Source: Macrostomum hystrix (Eukaryota > Platyhelminthes > Macrostomidae). Taken from it: 64,000 nucleotides of DNA. Positions within the stretch are counted from its first letter, which is position 1; the number at the start of each line of letters is the position of its first letter. A program made the position numbers and the translations under genes. The notes under the pieces are model-generated. The model ran no database searches and was not told where the DNA came from. It saw only the letters and a program-made list of their open reading frames with translations. The stretch spans positions 620,001 to 684,000 of the forward strand of contig CATNEN010000039.1 in the NCBI GenBank assembly GCA_950097015.1, given 5' to 3'. Below are positions 1 to 12,700 of the stretch, one piece after another.

Positions 1-745
1 CGTATCCGAAGTTAAGGACAATATAATAATCGCAAGCTCTAAAAATCTATTTAAATAAAGGCCAGGAACTCGAATTTGATAACTGTGCCATGTTTTTAGG
101 CAAATCTGCTCGCGCACATTAAATTGCTTTAACCGGCATGACTTGCCAAGCAAGACGAGACATCTAATAATTTAAAGAAATTAGCAATAGCAAGTTTAAA
201 ATAATTTGTCGCGATTGCATTAACATGTGCAGCAGAACGACATCTATAATCTCCTATATAGAAGGAAAACATGTAACTGTCATTATTAGACAATACACAT
301 ACTGGTCCATAACTATGGTTTGTTGATAAAGAAACGTTCGTGTAGTGTTTTTCGGAGTGGGTGCCAGTCTAATTTTTACTTTTAAAATTAAAACAAAATA
401 AAGAGTTTATATTATTGTAATGAACTTGTTCTGTAAGATCGTGTCAGTAAAAAAGTTAATTTTAGAAAAATAATAAAAAATGTTAAATATCTAGCTGACA
501 TGCAATCTATGACGAAGTCAATATTTGATTCACACTTTTATAGTATATTATATTTTTAAATAGCCGAATGTTCGTTCGAAAAAGAAATAGCTAATAAGCC
601 TATCATTTATTTATTGACAGTGATAGTAATTGCTAAGCCGCTAAGCGATTTTAACACCTGCTGGCGATTAGAAGTATTATAATTTTTCGTTATCATACAA
701 ATTGCTTTAAATTATACTAATTAGGTGTTATCTAAAATTTACGAA
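1..745. other. AT-rich upstream region, no gene seen
   Basis: AT-rich sequence with stops in all frames and no recognisable coding, tRNA or repeat structure. It lies upstream of the first UQCRFS1 coding exon and should hold that gene's promoter and 5' untranslated region, but no convincing core promoter element can be named. An AG at 723-724 after an AT/pyrimidine-rich run could be a splice acceptor 21 nt before the ATG (inference only). Confidence 0.5.
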
Positions 746-3700
746 ATGAGTTTGTATCGTAGAGCCACAATCACTGCCTCTTCGTCTCTGGCAAAAGTTG
801 CTTCAATTCCTACTCCATTTATAAAGAGTAGTATTCCCTTTTTGCCACCTTCTAAGAATGTAAAAAATGATTTTGGTGTTCAGGTTGCTCTTACACGCCA
901 GAGGGCAAAGTCCTTTTCACCTTTTGCTTCGACACCTGCCAATGTGTGCGTCATTACTGGGCTTCAAGGTAAGCGCTGCTTAATACTGATGATTTATCTA
1001 TTCATTTAATCATCTAGCTGTGTTTACCATATCTATACTTTTCCAGGCTTTTTTGTCTTGTTAAATTCATAGTATCTTGTATTTTTTACCTCTAATCAAA
1101 GACCTAGGTATAATTTTGCCTTATTGCTTGGTTAGGCCTATCAAAAATTAAGAAGATGTAGCTAACTAAAAGCAAACTTTTTTTTTGATAGTTTTTCATA
1201 TTTTTACATATAAAATATAGTATTGGAATAAAGTATAAGTATAGTATTTTTTAGCTTTTCTAGAAATAACCTACAAAAATTCTAGACTAGATCATGCTAG
1301 CCAAATCTGGAAAGAATTGGGCAAGCATTTTTCACTTAAAGTTTTGCTACAAATTTTAGTAGTAATTCCTAAAATAGATAGAAGCAAAACAATACTTTTT
1401 AAAGCTCTAGCATTATAGGCATTACATTTTTCATAATGTTTATTATGAAGTTTTTAAAAAACCAAAAAACAAAACATAAAAACACTGTAGATTACAAAAA
1501 ATACCTAGCAATCCAGAAAAATGTCCTAGGGCTCTTACTAAATTCAATATTACTTCTTTAATAATGCCACCAAAGTTGCCGTAGGTCTAAATTAATTCTA
1601 CTGCTGTTACCAAAGTTGTTACAGGCCTTTTATACTTTTGTCAATCTTATGAATGTCTTTAATTATTCGCTTTATGTATTTCTTATCTCAATTCAAATTG
1701 GTAGCGTTTATGTATTCAAATATGGTAGCGTTATACTTTCAATATGGTAGCGTTATACTTTCAATATGGTAGCGTTATACTTTCAGTATGGCCGGTATCT
1801 TTACTGTATATTCCCTTCTGCTTATAACTGTATTATTTCTATAAGTACTTTGTATCAATCTTTATCCGTCTTTATCAGTCTTTATCCGTCTTTATCAGTC
1901 TCTCAATTATCATTCAGTTAACCTTCAATTCAATCTTCAGTTTAGTCTTTAATTTCAATCTTCAGTCCGTTTCATAGGGCTTTCCAGTGGATCTAGAGTT
2001 ACAGCTATCTTTCACTCTTATTACTCTCTTTCGCAATGTCTCTTCAAATAACTCTTTAACACGAACACTTTAACGATTCAAGCTTTCTTTATCAGAACGT
2101 ATGTGTATACAACACGTTAACACGTTGTCTGTCTCCCTGTTTTCTCTCGTGTATTTATAGTAAATTCTCCTACCATTCTGCGACTTCATTCAAACAATAA
2201 TTATTCGGTGCATTTAAACAAAAGGTGCTTTTAAAACAAATTAGTGCATTTAAACAAAAGTTGAATTTCAAACAAAATACTAAATTTTCGCGGGAAAACG
2301 TTTCTAAGAAATATACAGTCGGTGCCCTATCTCAACTGACCTCCCTACTAGTCAGAATTGAACGCACGTACTGTAAGTGAAAATATGACTATTCAAAAAT
2401 AAAACATAGTAAGTGAGAATATAGCACATAAAAGAAAAGTGGCAAAAGCTATAAGTGAAAATATGACAAAACTATAGTTGAACATAGGCACATAAAAGTA
2501 TAGCACAGAAAATATGATGCAATTTGTACAAAATATGATGCTAAAATTGGGGTGCTAAAATCACAACGTAAACCTTCACCAAAAGAATTTAAGTCCTTAA
2601 CTGTCCTTTACTCATCAGTCAAAAAGCGCAGGGTGCCGGCAATGCTCGATAGTAGGGCCAGCGGATTTGTTGAAATAGCCATCTGAACTCCATGTTAGTC
2701 ACCTTCTTGTGTAGAACTGCCTCGCCGGTTGCTGCACTCTGGTGCACATTATGGGCGACAGCCTGCAGTGCGGTGACAGCTTGTTGCTGCGGCAGACCTT
2801 TCAGCGCTGTCGTACTCTTCCAAATTTGAGTACGCTGCGGGTACGACTGTTCGTAAGTATGGAATGCCACCCTTTCCATGTACGCTGTCAAGTCGTGCAC
2901 CATTCTCTCCCTCTCTTCATCTTCTGGCGTTGGTAGATTCTGCAGTGCAGGCGGTGTAGGTTGCGACATGGTGCGCGGCGGCGGTGTGGCAGGAGTCGGC
3001 TGCGACATGACATGCGTCGGCTGTGTGGCAGGAATCGGCTGCGACGGCGGTGTCGGCTTCAGCAGCACTCTCGGCTGCGGCGGCGGTGACGGCTTCGGTG
3101 GCAGTATTAGCTGTGTCTCTCTCCGAGCCCGGGATTCTAGTGGTGCTGGCCTTAGTTGCTTTGTTGGCCCAGCCGAGTGCCGATGAGGAACAGCTTCCGC
3201 CGAACGCGCTGGACCGCCAGTACTCAGGCGAACAACTGATTTTAGCTGCCGACCGGCGCTTGACGCCGGGACCAGTCTCGCTTGTTTTACCTCTACTGGA
3301 GATGGCGTGCGTGCCCTTTTCGTTGTCATGTTGGTCGCTATTGGCAGCTTTGGTCGGGTGCTGACTCGTTCCGGTGCGGCTGGCTCCATATTTTCCTGGG
3401 CTGGATTACCCTCGTTCAACAATTCTTCTAGAAACGTGTCTAGATCGCAATCCATTTTGTTTGTCTTATTAATGCAATTTACATGCGCAAGTCTCGCTCT
3501 CTTAGCTCGCCTTGAAGAATTTTCTCCAGCGGGCCCAGGGGGTCTGAGGATATAGAATTAAAACTGGACCGCATCATTGTGTTCGGGCTCCCCAGGGATC
3601 TGAGGGCCACTTTTGACACCTTTACTCAGCCGAGTCATAGATCACACTTATTTAATTTCACTTTCTGACTTTATCATTTACACTTACATTTTCATGTTTA

Positions 3701-6700
3701 GATTCTTTTTCAAGATCTCAATCTCCCGAATACATTGGTGTTTTTACTTTTTCAATATCATTTTCAGATCACAATTTATTTACTTTTTTAATTTTTCTTA
3801 CTTGAAATCTTAATCAATTAACATTGGCTTTAATGCAAATCTGTGTTAACTTGGCTCCCATTGTTCTCTATTGTTCTCGAATTACTGGGTAGATATCGCC
3901 TATACCTCTCGCGGGGCACAAATCCGTGTGTGACTGGCTGGGTATGACGCAATCTTCCCCTGCCTAGGGTAGGCTCTGCTGTGTCCGTTGGCTGCACGCG
4001 CTCACCTCGTGATCTCAGATTATATTCGTGTGTTCCTTTTGCCTGTACATTTCTTTCTTCTTCACGTTCAATCTCTGACTCATTCATGTTCATTTCCTCA
4101 GTCTTGTCCATTTCGCTGTCTGTTCCTTCTTGTTCTGACTCATTCGATTCTTCTTGCCTTTCGCTTTCATTGTCAGGGAATGCTTCCTGTTCTGCATACA
4201 TTTCATCTTCAGATTCTTCATTTGGCATATTAGCTCTCCATCTTATTCTGTCTTCTTCTTCGGATTCGTCTTCTTCTTCGTTAATGACAATTACATTATG
4301 TTTATTTTTATTTGAGGTGGCCTGACCTCCCTTAACTTTTGACCGTGTGGTGTGACTAGTTTTGTGACCTCCCTTTCTTGTTTGTTCTGCGGATTGCAAT
4401 GTGATTTGTGTATTTGGCACTGGTGTAATGTTATTTCTATGCACAATTAATTTCTCTCCTACTCTTTCTCCTTCGATTTCTCTCTGAACACGATAAACTG
4501 TGTCGGATAACTGAGCAAGTACTCGGTACGCGGCTCGCTTTTTCCTGTGAAATTTATGACTCTCATCTTGATGTAACTGCGGATTATTTAACAATACAAT
4601 TCCTCCAATAATAATTTCTTTTGGCTTCTTGGCAACTTCGGCCTTTTCTTTTCTTTGTTCATTAATCTTCTCTAGCTTCTGTTTGACAATTTTACTAGCT
4701 TTCTCCAATCTTTCGGCATGGTCTTTTACATAACTAGGATAGTTAGCGAATTCGTGCGGTCTTTTGACTATATTGTCTATGGGCAAAGTTGCTTCACGCC
4801 CAAATAATAGATAATGAGGCGAAAATCCGGTAGATTGATTAATACTCGTTCGCACTGCTACGAGCGCGGCTGGAATCATGAGATCCCAATCAGAGTGATC
4901 CTTGTTAATCAGACATGTAACTATCGATTTGACTTGTCCATTAAATCGTTCAACTAAGCCGTTACTTTGAGCATGGTAGGGTGTGGTGCACGTGTGCTTG
5001 ATCCCATACAGCTCACAAAATGCTTGAAATTGTCGGCTAGTAAATGACTTTCCATTATCAGTATGGATCCATTTGCATTGTCCGTATTCTGCGAATACTC
5101 TTTCTTGTAATATCTTGATCACAGTATCTGATTTCTGGTTCCTGGTCGGAAAAGCGAATGGGAATCTAGTTGTACTATCGACTATTGTCAGTACATACTT
5201 GTGCCCTCTTCTGCTGTCCTTGGACACAGGTCCAATAAAATCTATATGGAGGCGCTCAAACGGCTCACAAATCGGAAAATTCTGCACAGGTGCTGGGATA
5301 CGCTGTCCCGCTTTACTCTCTAAACACGTTATACACTCTGAAACGTACTTCTCAATTGCAGTGACTAGTCCGGGTCTCCAAAACCGTTCACGCACTCTCT
5401 GCGTGGTTTTATCACGGCCTAGGTGACCTGCCAATGGGCTGTCATGCAGTTCTCTAAACACAGCTTTTTCAATGCTCTTTGGCAACACAATTTTTCTGAT
5501 TCCTTCTTCTTGAATCGTCAATAACTCATCTTCGAACTTCATCTGTTCGTAGTACTTTAACATCTTCTTCAATTCTTCTGACAATTTGTCTTCTGTCGGT
5601 TTTTCTACTGCATTCTTCTTCCAATTTATCAGTGTTCTCACTGAGGAGTCTTCTTGCTGGGCTTGCACCAACTGCTCCTTCTTGAGTGGAACCTCGAGAT
5701 AATCAGTAAGAAGTTTCCGACATCTCTCTTCTTCAACTTCTTCATCTTCAACGTAATCTCTCGCATCTTCGAATACATCATCATCATCTTCATCATTTTC
5801 GTCATCTTCATCATCTTCCTGTACTTTCTGCTCTTTGAGAATCTCCAGATCAGTCTGACAGCTTTGATGCTTCAGTGAGCTTCTGCTAGTCAACTGTTTT
5901 GCTGGCATCTCCTTCTCAATTACACGATCATTGCGGACATCGGTGCCGGTTTCCTCGATTTCTTCAGGTGGCTGAATCAGTCCTACCAGGCTGTCTGGTA
6001 AGCTCACCTTCGGTTCACTTCCTTTCAATTCTAATTCAGAGTCCATTTTTCGGTCAATTTGTGTTGGCTTTGTAATTTCGGTCTCAGCAGGTCGTCGGGA
6101 TAGACTGTCAGCGTTGCTGTGCTTGCTGCCCGAACGATGCTCGATGTCATACTGGAACTCGCTTAGCCGCTCGATCCAACGACCAAGAATTCCTTGCGCT
6201 TCAGTCTGGCGTAGAAGCCATAGGATCGCCTTGTGATCAGTGCGGGCTAAGAATCGCTTGCCAATGAGATAAAATCGAAAGTGCTTCATCCCATCAACCA
6301 ATGCTAACAACTCTTTTCTGGTGATAGGATATCTCTTTTCAGAATCTTTCATAGCTCGGCTAAAGTACGCAATCGGCCTTTCAGTGCCGTCGGACTGTAT
6401 CTGTCCAAGACAGGCGCCGATTCGATTGTCGCTAGCATCGACATCTAGGACCATTCGTACTTTTTCATTCTCAGAAAACTCTGGATAGGCAAGCACTTCA
6501 GTGGACATTAACTTTTGCTTTAACAGTTCAAATGACTCAGTATGTACTTTAGTCCATTTTTCTTTGAAATTCTGCACTCCCTTCTTAGTTAATTGAAATA
6601 ATGGGTGTGCGGCATCAGCATAATTCTTAACAAATCGGCAATAGTAATTGCATAATCCAAGGAAGCTTCTTAGTTCTTTAACATCTTTAGGCACTGGCCA

Positions 6701-9700
6701 AGTTCTAATAGCCTCGATCTTCGCCGGGTCTGTTCTTATTCCATCGACTCCGACTACATGTCCTAAGTACTTTAGTTCTTGCTGAAACAAGTTGCACTTT
6801 TTAGGTCTTAGTTTCAATCCAGCTGTTATCAATCTTTGAAATACTTCTTTCAAATGACTGAGATGTTCTTCAAAAGTCTTAGAGTAAGTCACTATGTCAT
6901 CAATGTAAGACATGGCAAACTTATGCTGAATGCCAGTCAGGACTAGGTTCATCAGTCTTTGAAAAGTACCGGGCGCATTAGACAGTCCTTGCGCCATGAC
7001 TTGATATTCAAATTGGCCTCTCGTTAACGTAGAAAATGCTGTCATGTACTTGTGTTCCTCCTTTATGGGAACTTGCCAATAGCCCGAATTAAGGTCAAGG
7101 CTGCTGAAGTACTGGCTTCCGGTTAGATGTGAGAATGTCTCCTGGATGTTCGGTAGAGGATATGGATAATAATTCACTCTTGAGTTTAGAACTCGAAAAT
7201 CACTGACAATTCTGATGGTTCCATCCTTCTTAGGTACGATGACCAATGGTGTTGAATAAGTACTATAGCTTGGTCTTATCAAGTTCTTAGCGAGCATGTC
7301 GTCTAATTGATCATCCACTTGTTTTTGCAAATGCGGCGGAATCCGTCTGGTAGGAATTCGAACCGGTGTGGTGTCTTTCAATGAGATTTCGTGGGTCACC
7401 AGGTGGGTCAGACCCATTTCTTGGCTGGTCTGAGAGAATGCCTCTCTATGCTCTTTTATCAACTCGATAACTTGGTCTTTCTGTTTATCAGTCAAATCTT
7501 CTCCTAGATTGATCTCAGTGATCCAATCTTCTTGGCTTAATTGCTCGCATTTCGCAGTCTTCACATGTTCGCTGGGTTTGACTTTTTCTGCTTGTTCTTG
7601 CTCGGCATAGTAAGTTAAGTCTTTAGCTTGCAATGGCTTGGCAAATCCGATAATCGTAGATCTCGATAGCGGTATGTCGTCACTCTGCTTATTAATAACT
7701 TCAATGACTCCTATTCCATTACTCATGGTTACTAGAGTCGGTATTACATCCAAAGTACCTTTCTTGGTGTTGATCTGTCCTCTGATTGGTTCAATAGTCA
7801 TTGGCGTGCCATAATTGGCTTCGGCATTTTTCGGCAATTTAACAGAAATTCTAAGTGCACTATTAGCTGGCACAATTACTTTTTCAGAGCAATATACTCG
7901 ACAAACACGAACTGGCAATTTAGTAAATTGAATTGGAATGCACATATTACTTCTTAGTACAAGCATGCCTGTGGCAAAGTTAATATTATTGCAATAATCT
8001 TGGAAAAATTCCATCCCTAGGATATCGTCACAGTCGTGATGGCACAAGAGAAATTCGGTCTCAATTTCAACTTCTCCAAATTTTACTTTAACAGTTACTT
8101 CTCCTGCAATCTTTACAGTTGCTCCATCAAACGTGGTCACTCTTCGATTGCTTGGCTCAATTTCATTGTCTTTAACCATCTTCTTCCAGGAGTTCTTTCC
8201 TAGGAAGTTATGTCCTGCACCAGTGTCTAGCAAAAATGTTACTTTCTGATTCCGAATCTCGCCTTTCACAACTGCTTCACGACCTTTCTTCTCTGCACTA
8301 GATTCAGTTTGTACTTTCTCAGAGCTTACATTATCATTTACATTAGGTTTCTGCTTATTACTTGCCAGTTTAATTGAGGCCTGAGTTTCGCTGGCTGTAC
8401 TTTTAGAGGGGCGTGGCCTCGCATCTCGTCCCTCACGAATCAGTTTCCCTGATTCTGCGCCTGCGGCTGGTTCTGCCGAGGAGCTCTGCAGTGTTTCGCG
8501 ATGTGTCCTGTCTTACGGCAATTGTAGCAAGTTAGTGGAGGTCTCGCCTGCTGCTGCTGGGACTGCCACTGCCTCTGCTGCTGTTGCTGTGGGTATTGCT
8601 GCTGTGTCGGTCGCTGAAATTGCTGCTGCCGATATTGCGGCTGCTGATATGGCTGACGCTGCTGGTATTGCTGTTGTTGCTGACCATTTGGCCGGTACGA
8701 GTTTGCAGCCTGAGCATAAGTCTGTTGTTGCTGTTTGTTGGCCATCAGTTCTTGTAGTGTCTTCTTCTGCAATTCGAGCTGAGCTTGCTGCTGTCTGATG
8801 ACTTCCTCCAGTCGATCTTGTTCGTTTCGTCTTCGCTCGAGTTCTTCCTCGCCCTTGGCCATTCTCATGCCGATGTTCCGATGAGTCATATTCCATGCAG
8901 CTTCCATCCGTCTTAACATTCGTCTGGCCTCCTGTAGGTTAGCAGGCTGAGCAAAGATCAATTTCTCTCGCGTTTCAGCGGATATTCTTACTCCTTTAAT
9001 AAACTGTTCCACGATCTCTTCTTCCTTCTGTTCCATATTCATGTTTGGAAAAGCTCTAGCAGCTAATTCAATCAGACAATCAGAGAAGGTTTCGACTGAC
9101 TCATTCTTACTCTGCATTCGTCCTCTGAATTCTTCACGGAATTCGGCGGAGCTGCCGATTCTTCCGAATCGTTCCATTAATCTGTCTTTAAATTCTTCAT
9201 ATTCCAAATCATCTGGAAGATTCAATCTTTGCACTGCGGCAAAAGCTGTGGTTAGGTCTAAATTGGCCAACAATTCTTGCTTTCTATTGTCTTCCTCAAT
9301 ACCTTCTGCTTCACAGCGTTGATCAAAGGCGGTAAGCCAGATTCTGATATCTTGTCCAGGTGTGAACTTTTGAATTTTTACATGACGCATAGGTCCAATC
9401 TCGAGTCGATTTCTCAACTCTTCTGCCAACATAGCGATTGCATCTTGTGCTTGATTCATCTTGCGCTGTTTCTAGATCCTTTACCGCTGCCACCAAAGTT
9501 GTCCTAGGGCTCTTACTAAATTCAATATTACTTCTTTAATAATGCCACCAAAGTTGCCGTAGGTCTAAATTAATTCTACTGCTGTTACCAAAGTTGTTAC
9601 AGGCCTTTTATACTTTTGTCAATCTTATGAATGTCTTTAATTATTCGCTTTATGTATTTCTTATCTCAATTCAAATTGGTAGCGTTTATGTATTCAAATA

Positions 9701-12700
9701 TGGTAGCGTTATACTTTCAATATGGTAGCGTTATACTTTCAATATGGTAGCGTTATACTTTCAGTATGGCCGGTATCTTTACTGTATATTCCCTTCTGCT
9801 TATAACTGTATTATTTCTATAAGTACTTTGTATCAATCTTTATCCGTCTTTATCAGTCTTTATCCGTCTTTATCAGTCTCTCAATTATCATTCAGTTAAC
9901 CTTCAATTCAATCTTCAGTTTAGTCTTTAATTTCAATCTTCAGTCCGTTTCATAGGGCTTTCCAGTGGATCTAGAGTTACAGCTATCTTTCACTCTTATT
10001 ACTCTCTTTCGCAATGTCTCTTCAAATAACTCTTTAACACGAACACTTTAACGATTCAAGCTTTCTTTATCAGAACGTATGTGTATACAACACGTTAACA
10101 CGTTGTCTGTCTCCCTGTTTTCTCTCGTGTATTTATAGTAAATTCTCCTACCATTCTGCGACTTCATTCAAACAATAATTATTCGGTGCATTTAAACAAA
10201 AGGTGCTTTTAAAACAAATTAGTGCATTTAAACAAAAGTTGAATTTCAAACAAAATACTAAATTTTCGCGGGAAAACGTTTCTAAGAAATATACAGTCGG
10301 TGCCCTATCTCAAAAAGACAGTGCTAATTCTTAGCCACTTAGTTTGGAAATATTGTGACTTTGTCAGGTGTTGATGGCTCCAAGGGAAGCCATTTTAACA
10401 ATAGCATGCTTGTTTAATTTAAGCCATTATTTTCTCTTTTCATTACTCGGTACCATAAGTAAATGTTAAGTATGAATTAATCTTAATTTTTGTAACGCAA
10501 CTGGACACCTGTGTACAATTTAATCAATAAATATGAGCCTGGCTGTAAAGTCAAGGTGGTCTTCCATGCCAGCCAATGAGAGTGCTGTGCATCTTTTATG
10601 TGGGGCCAAAATTAAGCTTCTTGTGTGTGCCCACCCCAGCCCACTCCTTATCTGCCCTGTCTGACTGGGGGCCAGGGGTTAGGAGGTTGTTAGAGTTGCT
10701 AGAGTTTAGTGTTTCATTGTCTCTGGACCATGCCACTGCTGCGTCGCGCCATAGTCTGCCACCATATAATCAGGCCCCTACTACCACACATTGCATTGCC
10801 ATATTATCATCATCCTTATTGTCTGCATCACCTACAAGCCTAGTACCATTGATATCATTGCTGCTTCACCACGCCTGATCTCAGGATCTAATTTATCATT
10901 GTTGCCTACCACAGTGCAAAGGAGAAATTAGAAGAGCATAATAGCTTGTAGTACAAAGCCACTAGCCAAGGCTCACCTATTTTGTTGAGTTATCACCCAT
11001 AATAACAATTGGCCAGCCGAAACTAATATATCTCTATCTATCTACTGTTCGTCATCTGTATCTATTGTCATTAAAAGTGCTACCACTACACCCAGCCTTG
11101 TCAGCCTTAACTTATTTGGCCTTGGCCATAAGACTAGAATTGTCACAATATGCACTGTGAACTAGGCTGGGTGTTTAATTTTTTCAGTCCTAGTTTTTGT
11201 TTAGGAGAAGGAAAAAAGAAAAAGTTTTGTGTGAATTGAATGGTCAGAGATATTTGGCATGAGTGGGTGCACTTTATGTTCTAATAGGGGTATGTGTTAA
11301 TCTCAGCTTACAGTGTAAATCAAAAATAAGCTATAGAAATTATAGAAAGTACTGAAAAATAACATGAACTTGATTCTATAATGTGTCTCTACAGGTTTTA
11401 ATCTTATTCCATTAGAGATGCATCTAAAAGCTGCATATAGCTGGTCATCGGCTGTGAGGATGCTAGATCTTAATCACCCCAGCTAACACTGGTACCATTT
11501 AACAGCTAGATGCAGAAAATATGCAGAACTAACCAACCACAATGCAGAAAACTGGTAGCAATTATTTTCTCGGTATAGCTAGAAAAAAATAAGATGTAAA
11601 TCATCAAGCCTTATGTCTTTCTTCTTTTATCTTTAGGAACTTTTATTTATGATTTTTACAAAAAAAATATACTTTATTGCTGAGAAAACAACATTAATGT
11701 TTACATGATTTGTTTGCTTATTTACTCTTCTTGATTAGTTTCTTTTAAATATTTTGTATTACAAATAATTATTAGACCATGTAAAACTAAATATAAGGAA
11801 CTATGCCTATTTTTAGCTCAGCATTCTATGCTAAGTTTCATCATATTTAGGTAGCATAAAATTGAGTTTGTTCTCAGAACACATTGTGCAGACTAAACTA
11901 AAGGTACATTCAAATTAAAAATACACCCACCTCACCTATCCCACCTACATTCCTGCCCACTCATCCCACATGCATTCCTGCCCACTCATCCCAGATGCAG
12001 TCCTGCCTACTCATCCCACATGCTGTCCTGCCTACTCATCCCACATGCTGTCCTGCCTACTCATCCCACATGCATTCCTGCCTACTATTCCCACATGCTG
12101 TCCTGTCCACTCATCCCACATGCTGTCCTGCCTACTCATCCCACATGCTGTCCTGCCTACTCATCCCACATGCATTCCTGCCTACTATTCCCACATGCTG
12201 TCCTGTCCACTCATCCCACATGCTGTCCTGCCTACTCATCCCACATGCTGTCCTGCCTACTCATCCCACATGCATTCCTGCCTACTAATCCCACATGCAT
12301 TCCTGCCTACTATTCCCACATGCTGTCCTGCACAGTCATCCCACATTCAGTCCTGCCTATTTATCCCATCTGAGAGTTGATGTCTGTATCCCATTCACTG
12401 CCAGGTGGGCAACAGGTGCGCTACGCGCACACGGACGTGTGCAAGTACCCCAACTTCGATTACTACCGGCGCGAGGCCACACGTGACCCAACCAAACGTC
12501 AATCGGAGACGGAGGTCGACCGCAAGATGGTCAGCTACCTGGTGGTGGGCGTCGGCCTCTCCGTGTTCGCAGTGGGAGCCAAGCAGCTGGTGCGGGCCAC
12601 AGTGAACTTCCTGAACCCCAGTAAGGCGGTGCTGGCCGTGTCTAAGCTGGAGGTGGACCTTGCCAGCATCCCTGAGGGCAAGAACGCTGTGTTTAAGTGG

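Larger units (their letters stand above)
1522..10312 (-). mobile_element. Complete Ty3/Gypsy-type LTR retrotransposon
   Basis: An 8.8-kb element in intron 1 of UQCRFS1, antisense to the host gene. Order in element sense: 5' LTR (10312-9500), primer-binding site, gag, pol in the -1 frame (protease, RT, RNase H, integrase), a third ORF, a short purine tract, 3' LTR (2334-1522). The PR-RT-RH-IN order is that of Metaviridae (Ty3/Gypsy). LTRs begin TG and end CA in element sense. The flanking AAAA on both sides (1518-1521 and 10313-10316) is a plausible 4-bp target duplication, although the A-rich site makes it weak evidence. All frames are open and the LTRs agree in length and in every segment compared by eye, so insertion looks recent. 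No envelope gene is seen. Confidence 0.96.

Noticed and set aside
2619-3455. Envelope gene of the retrotransposon
   Set aside because: No signal peptide, transmembrane helix, cleavage motif or cysteine pattern.
8269-8449. Separate start codon for pol at 8269
   Set aside because: The codon is GTG and the pol frame continues upstream past the gag stop, so frameshifting explains it better.
10576-10878. 100-codon frame in UQCRFS1 intron 1
   Set aside because: No family resemblance, no splice context, lies within an intron.
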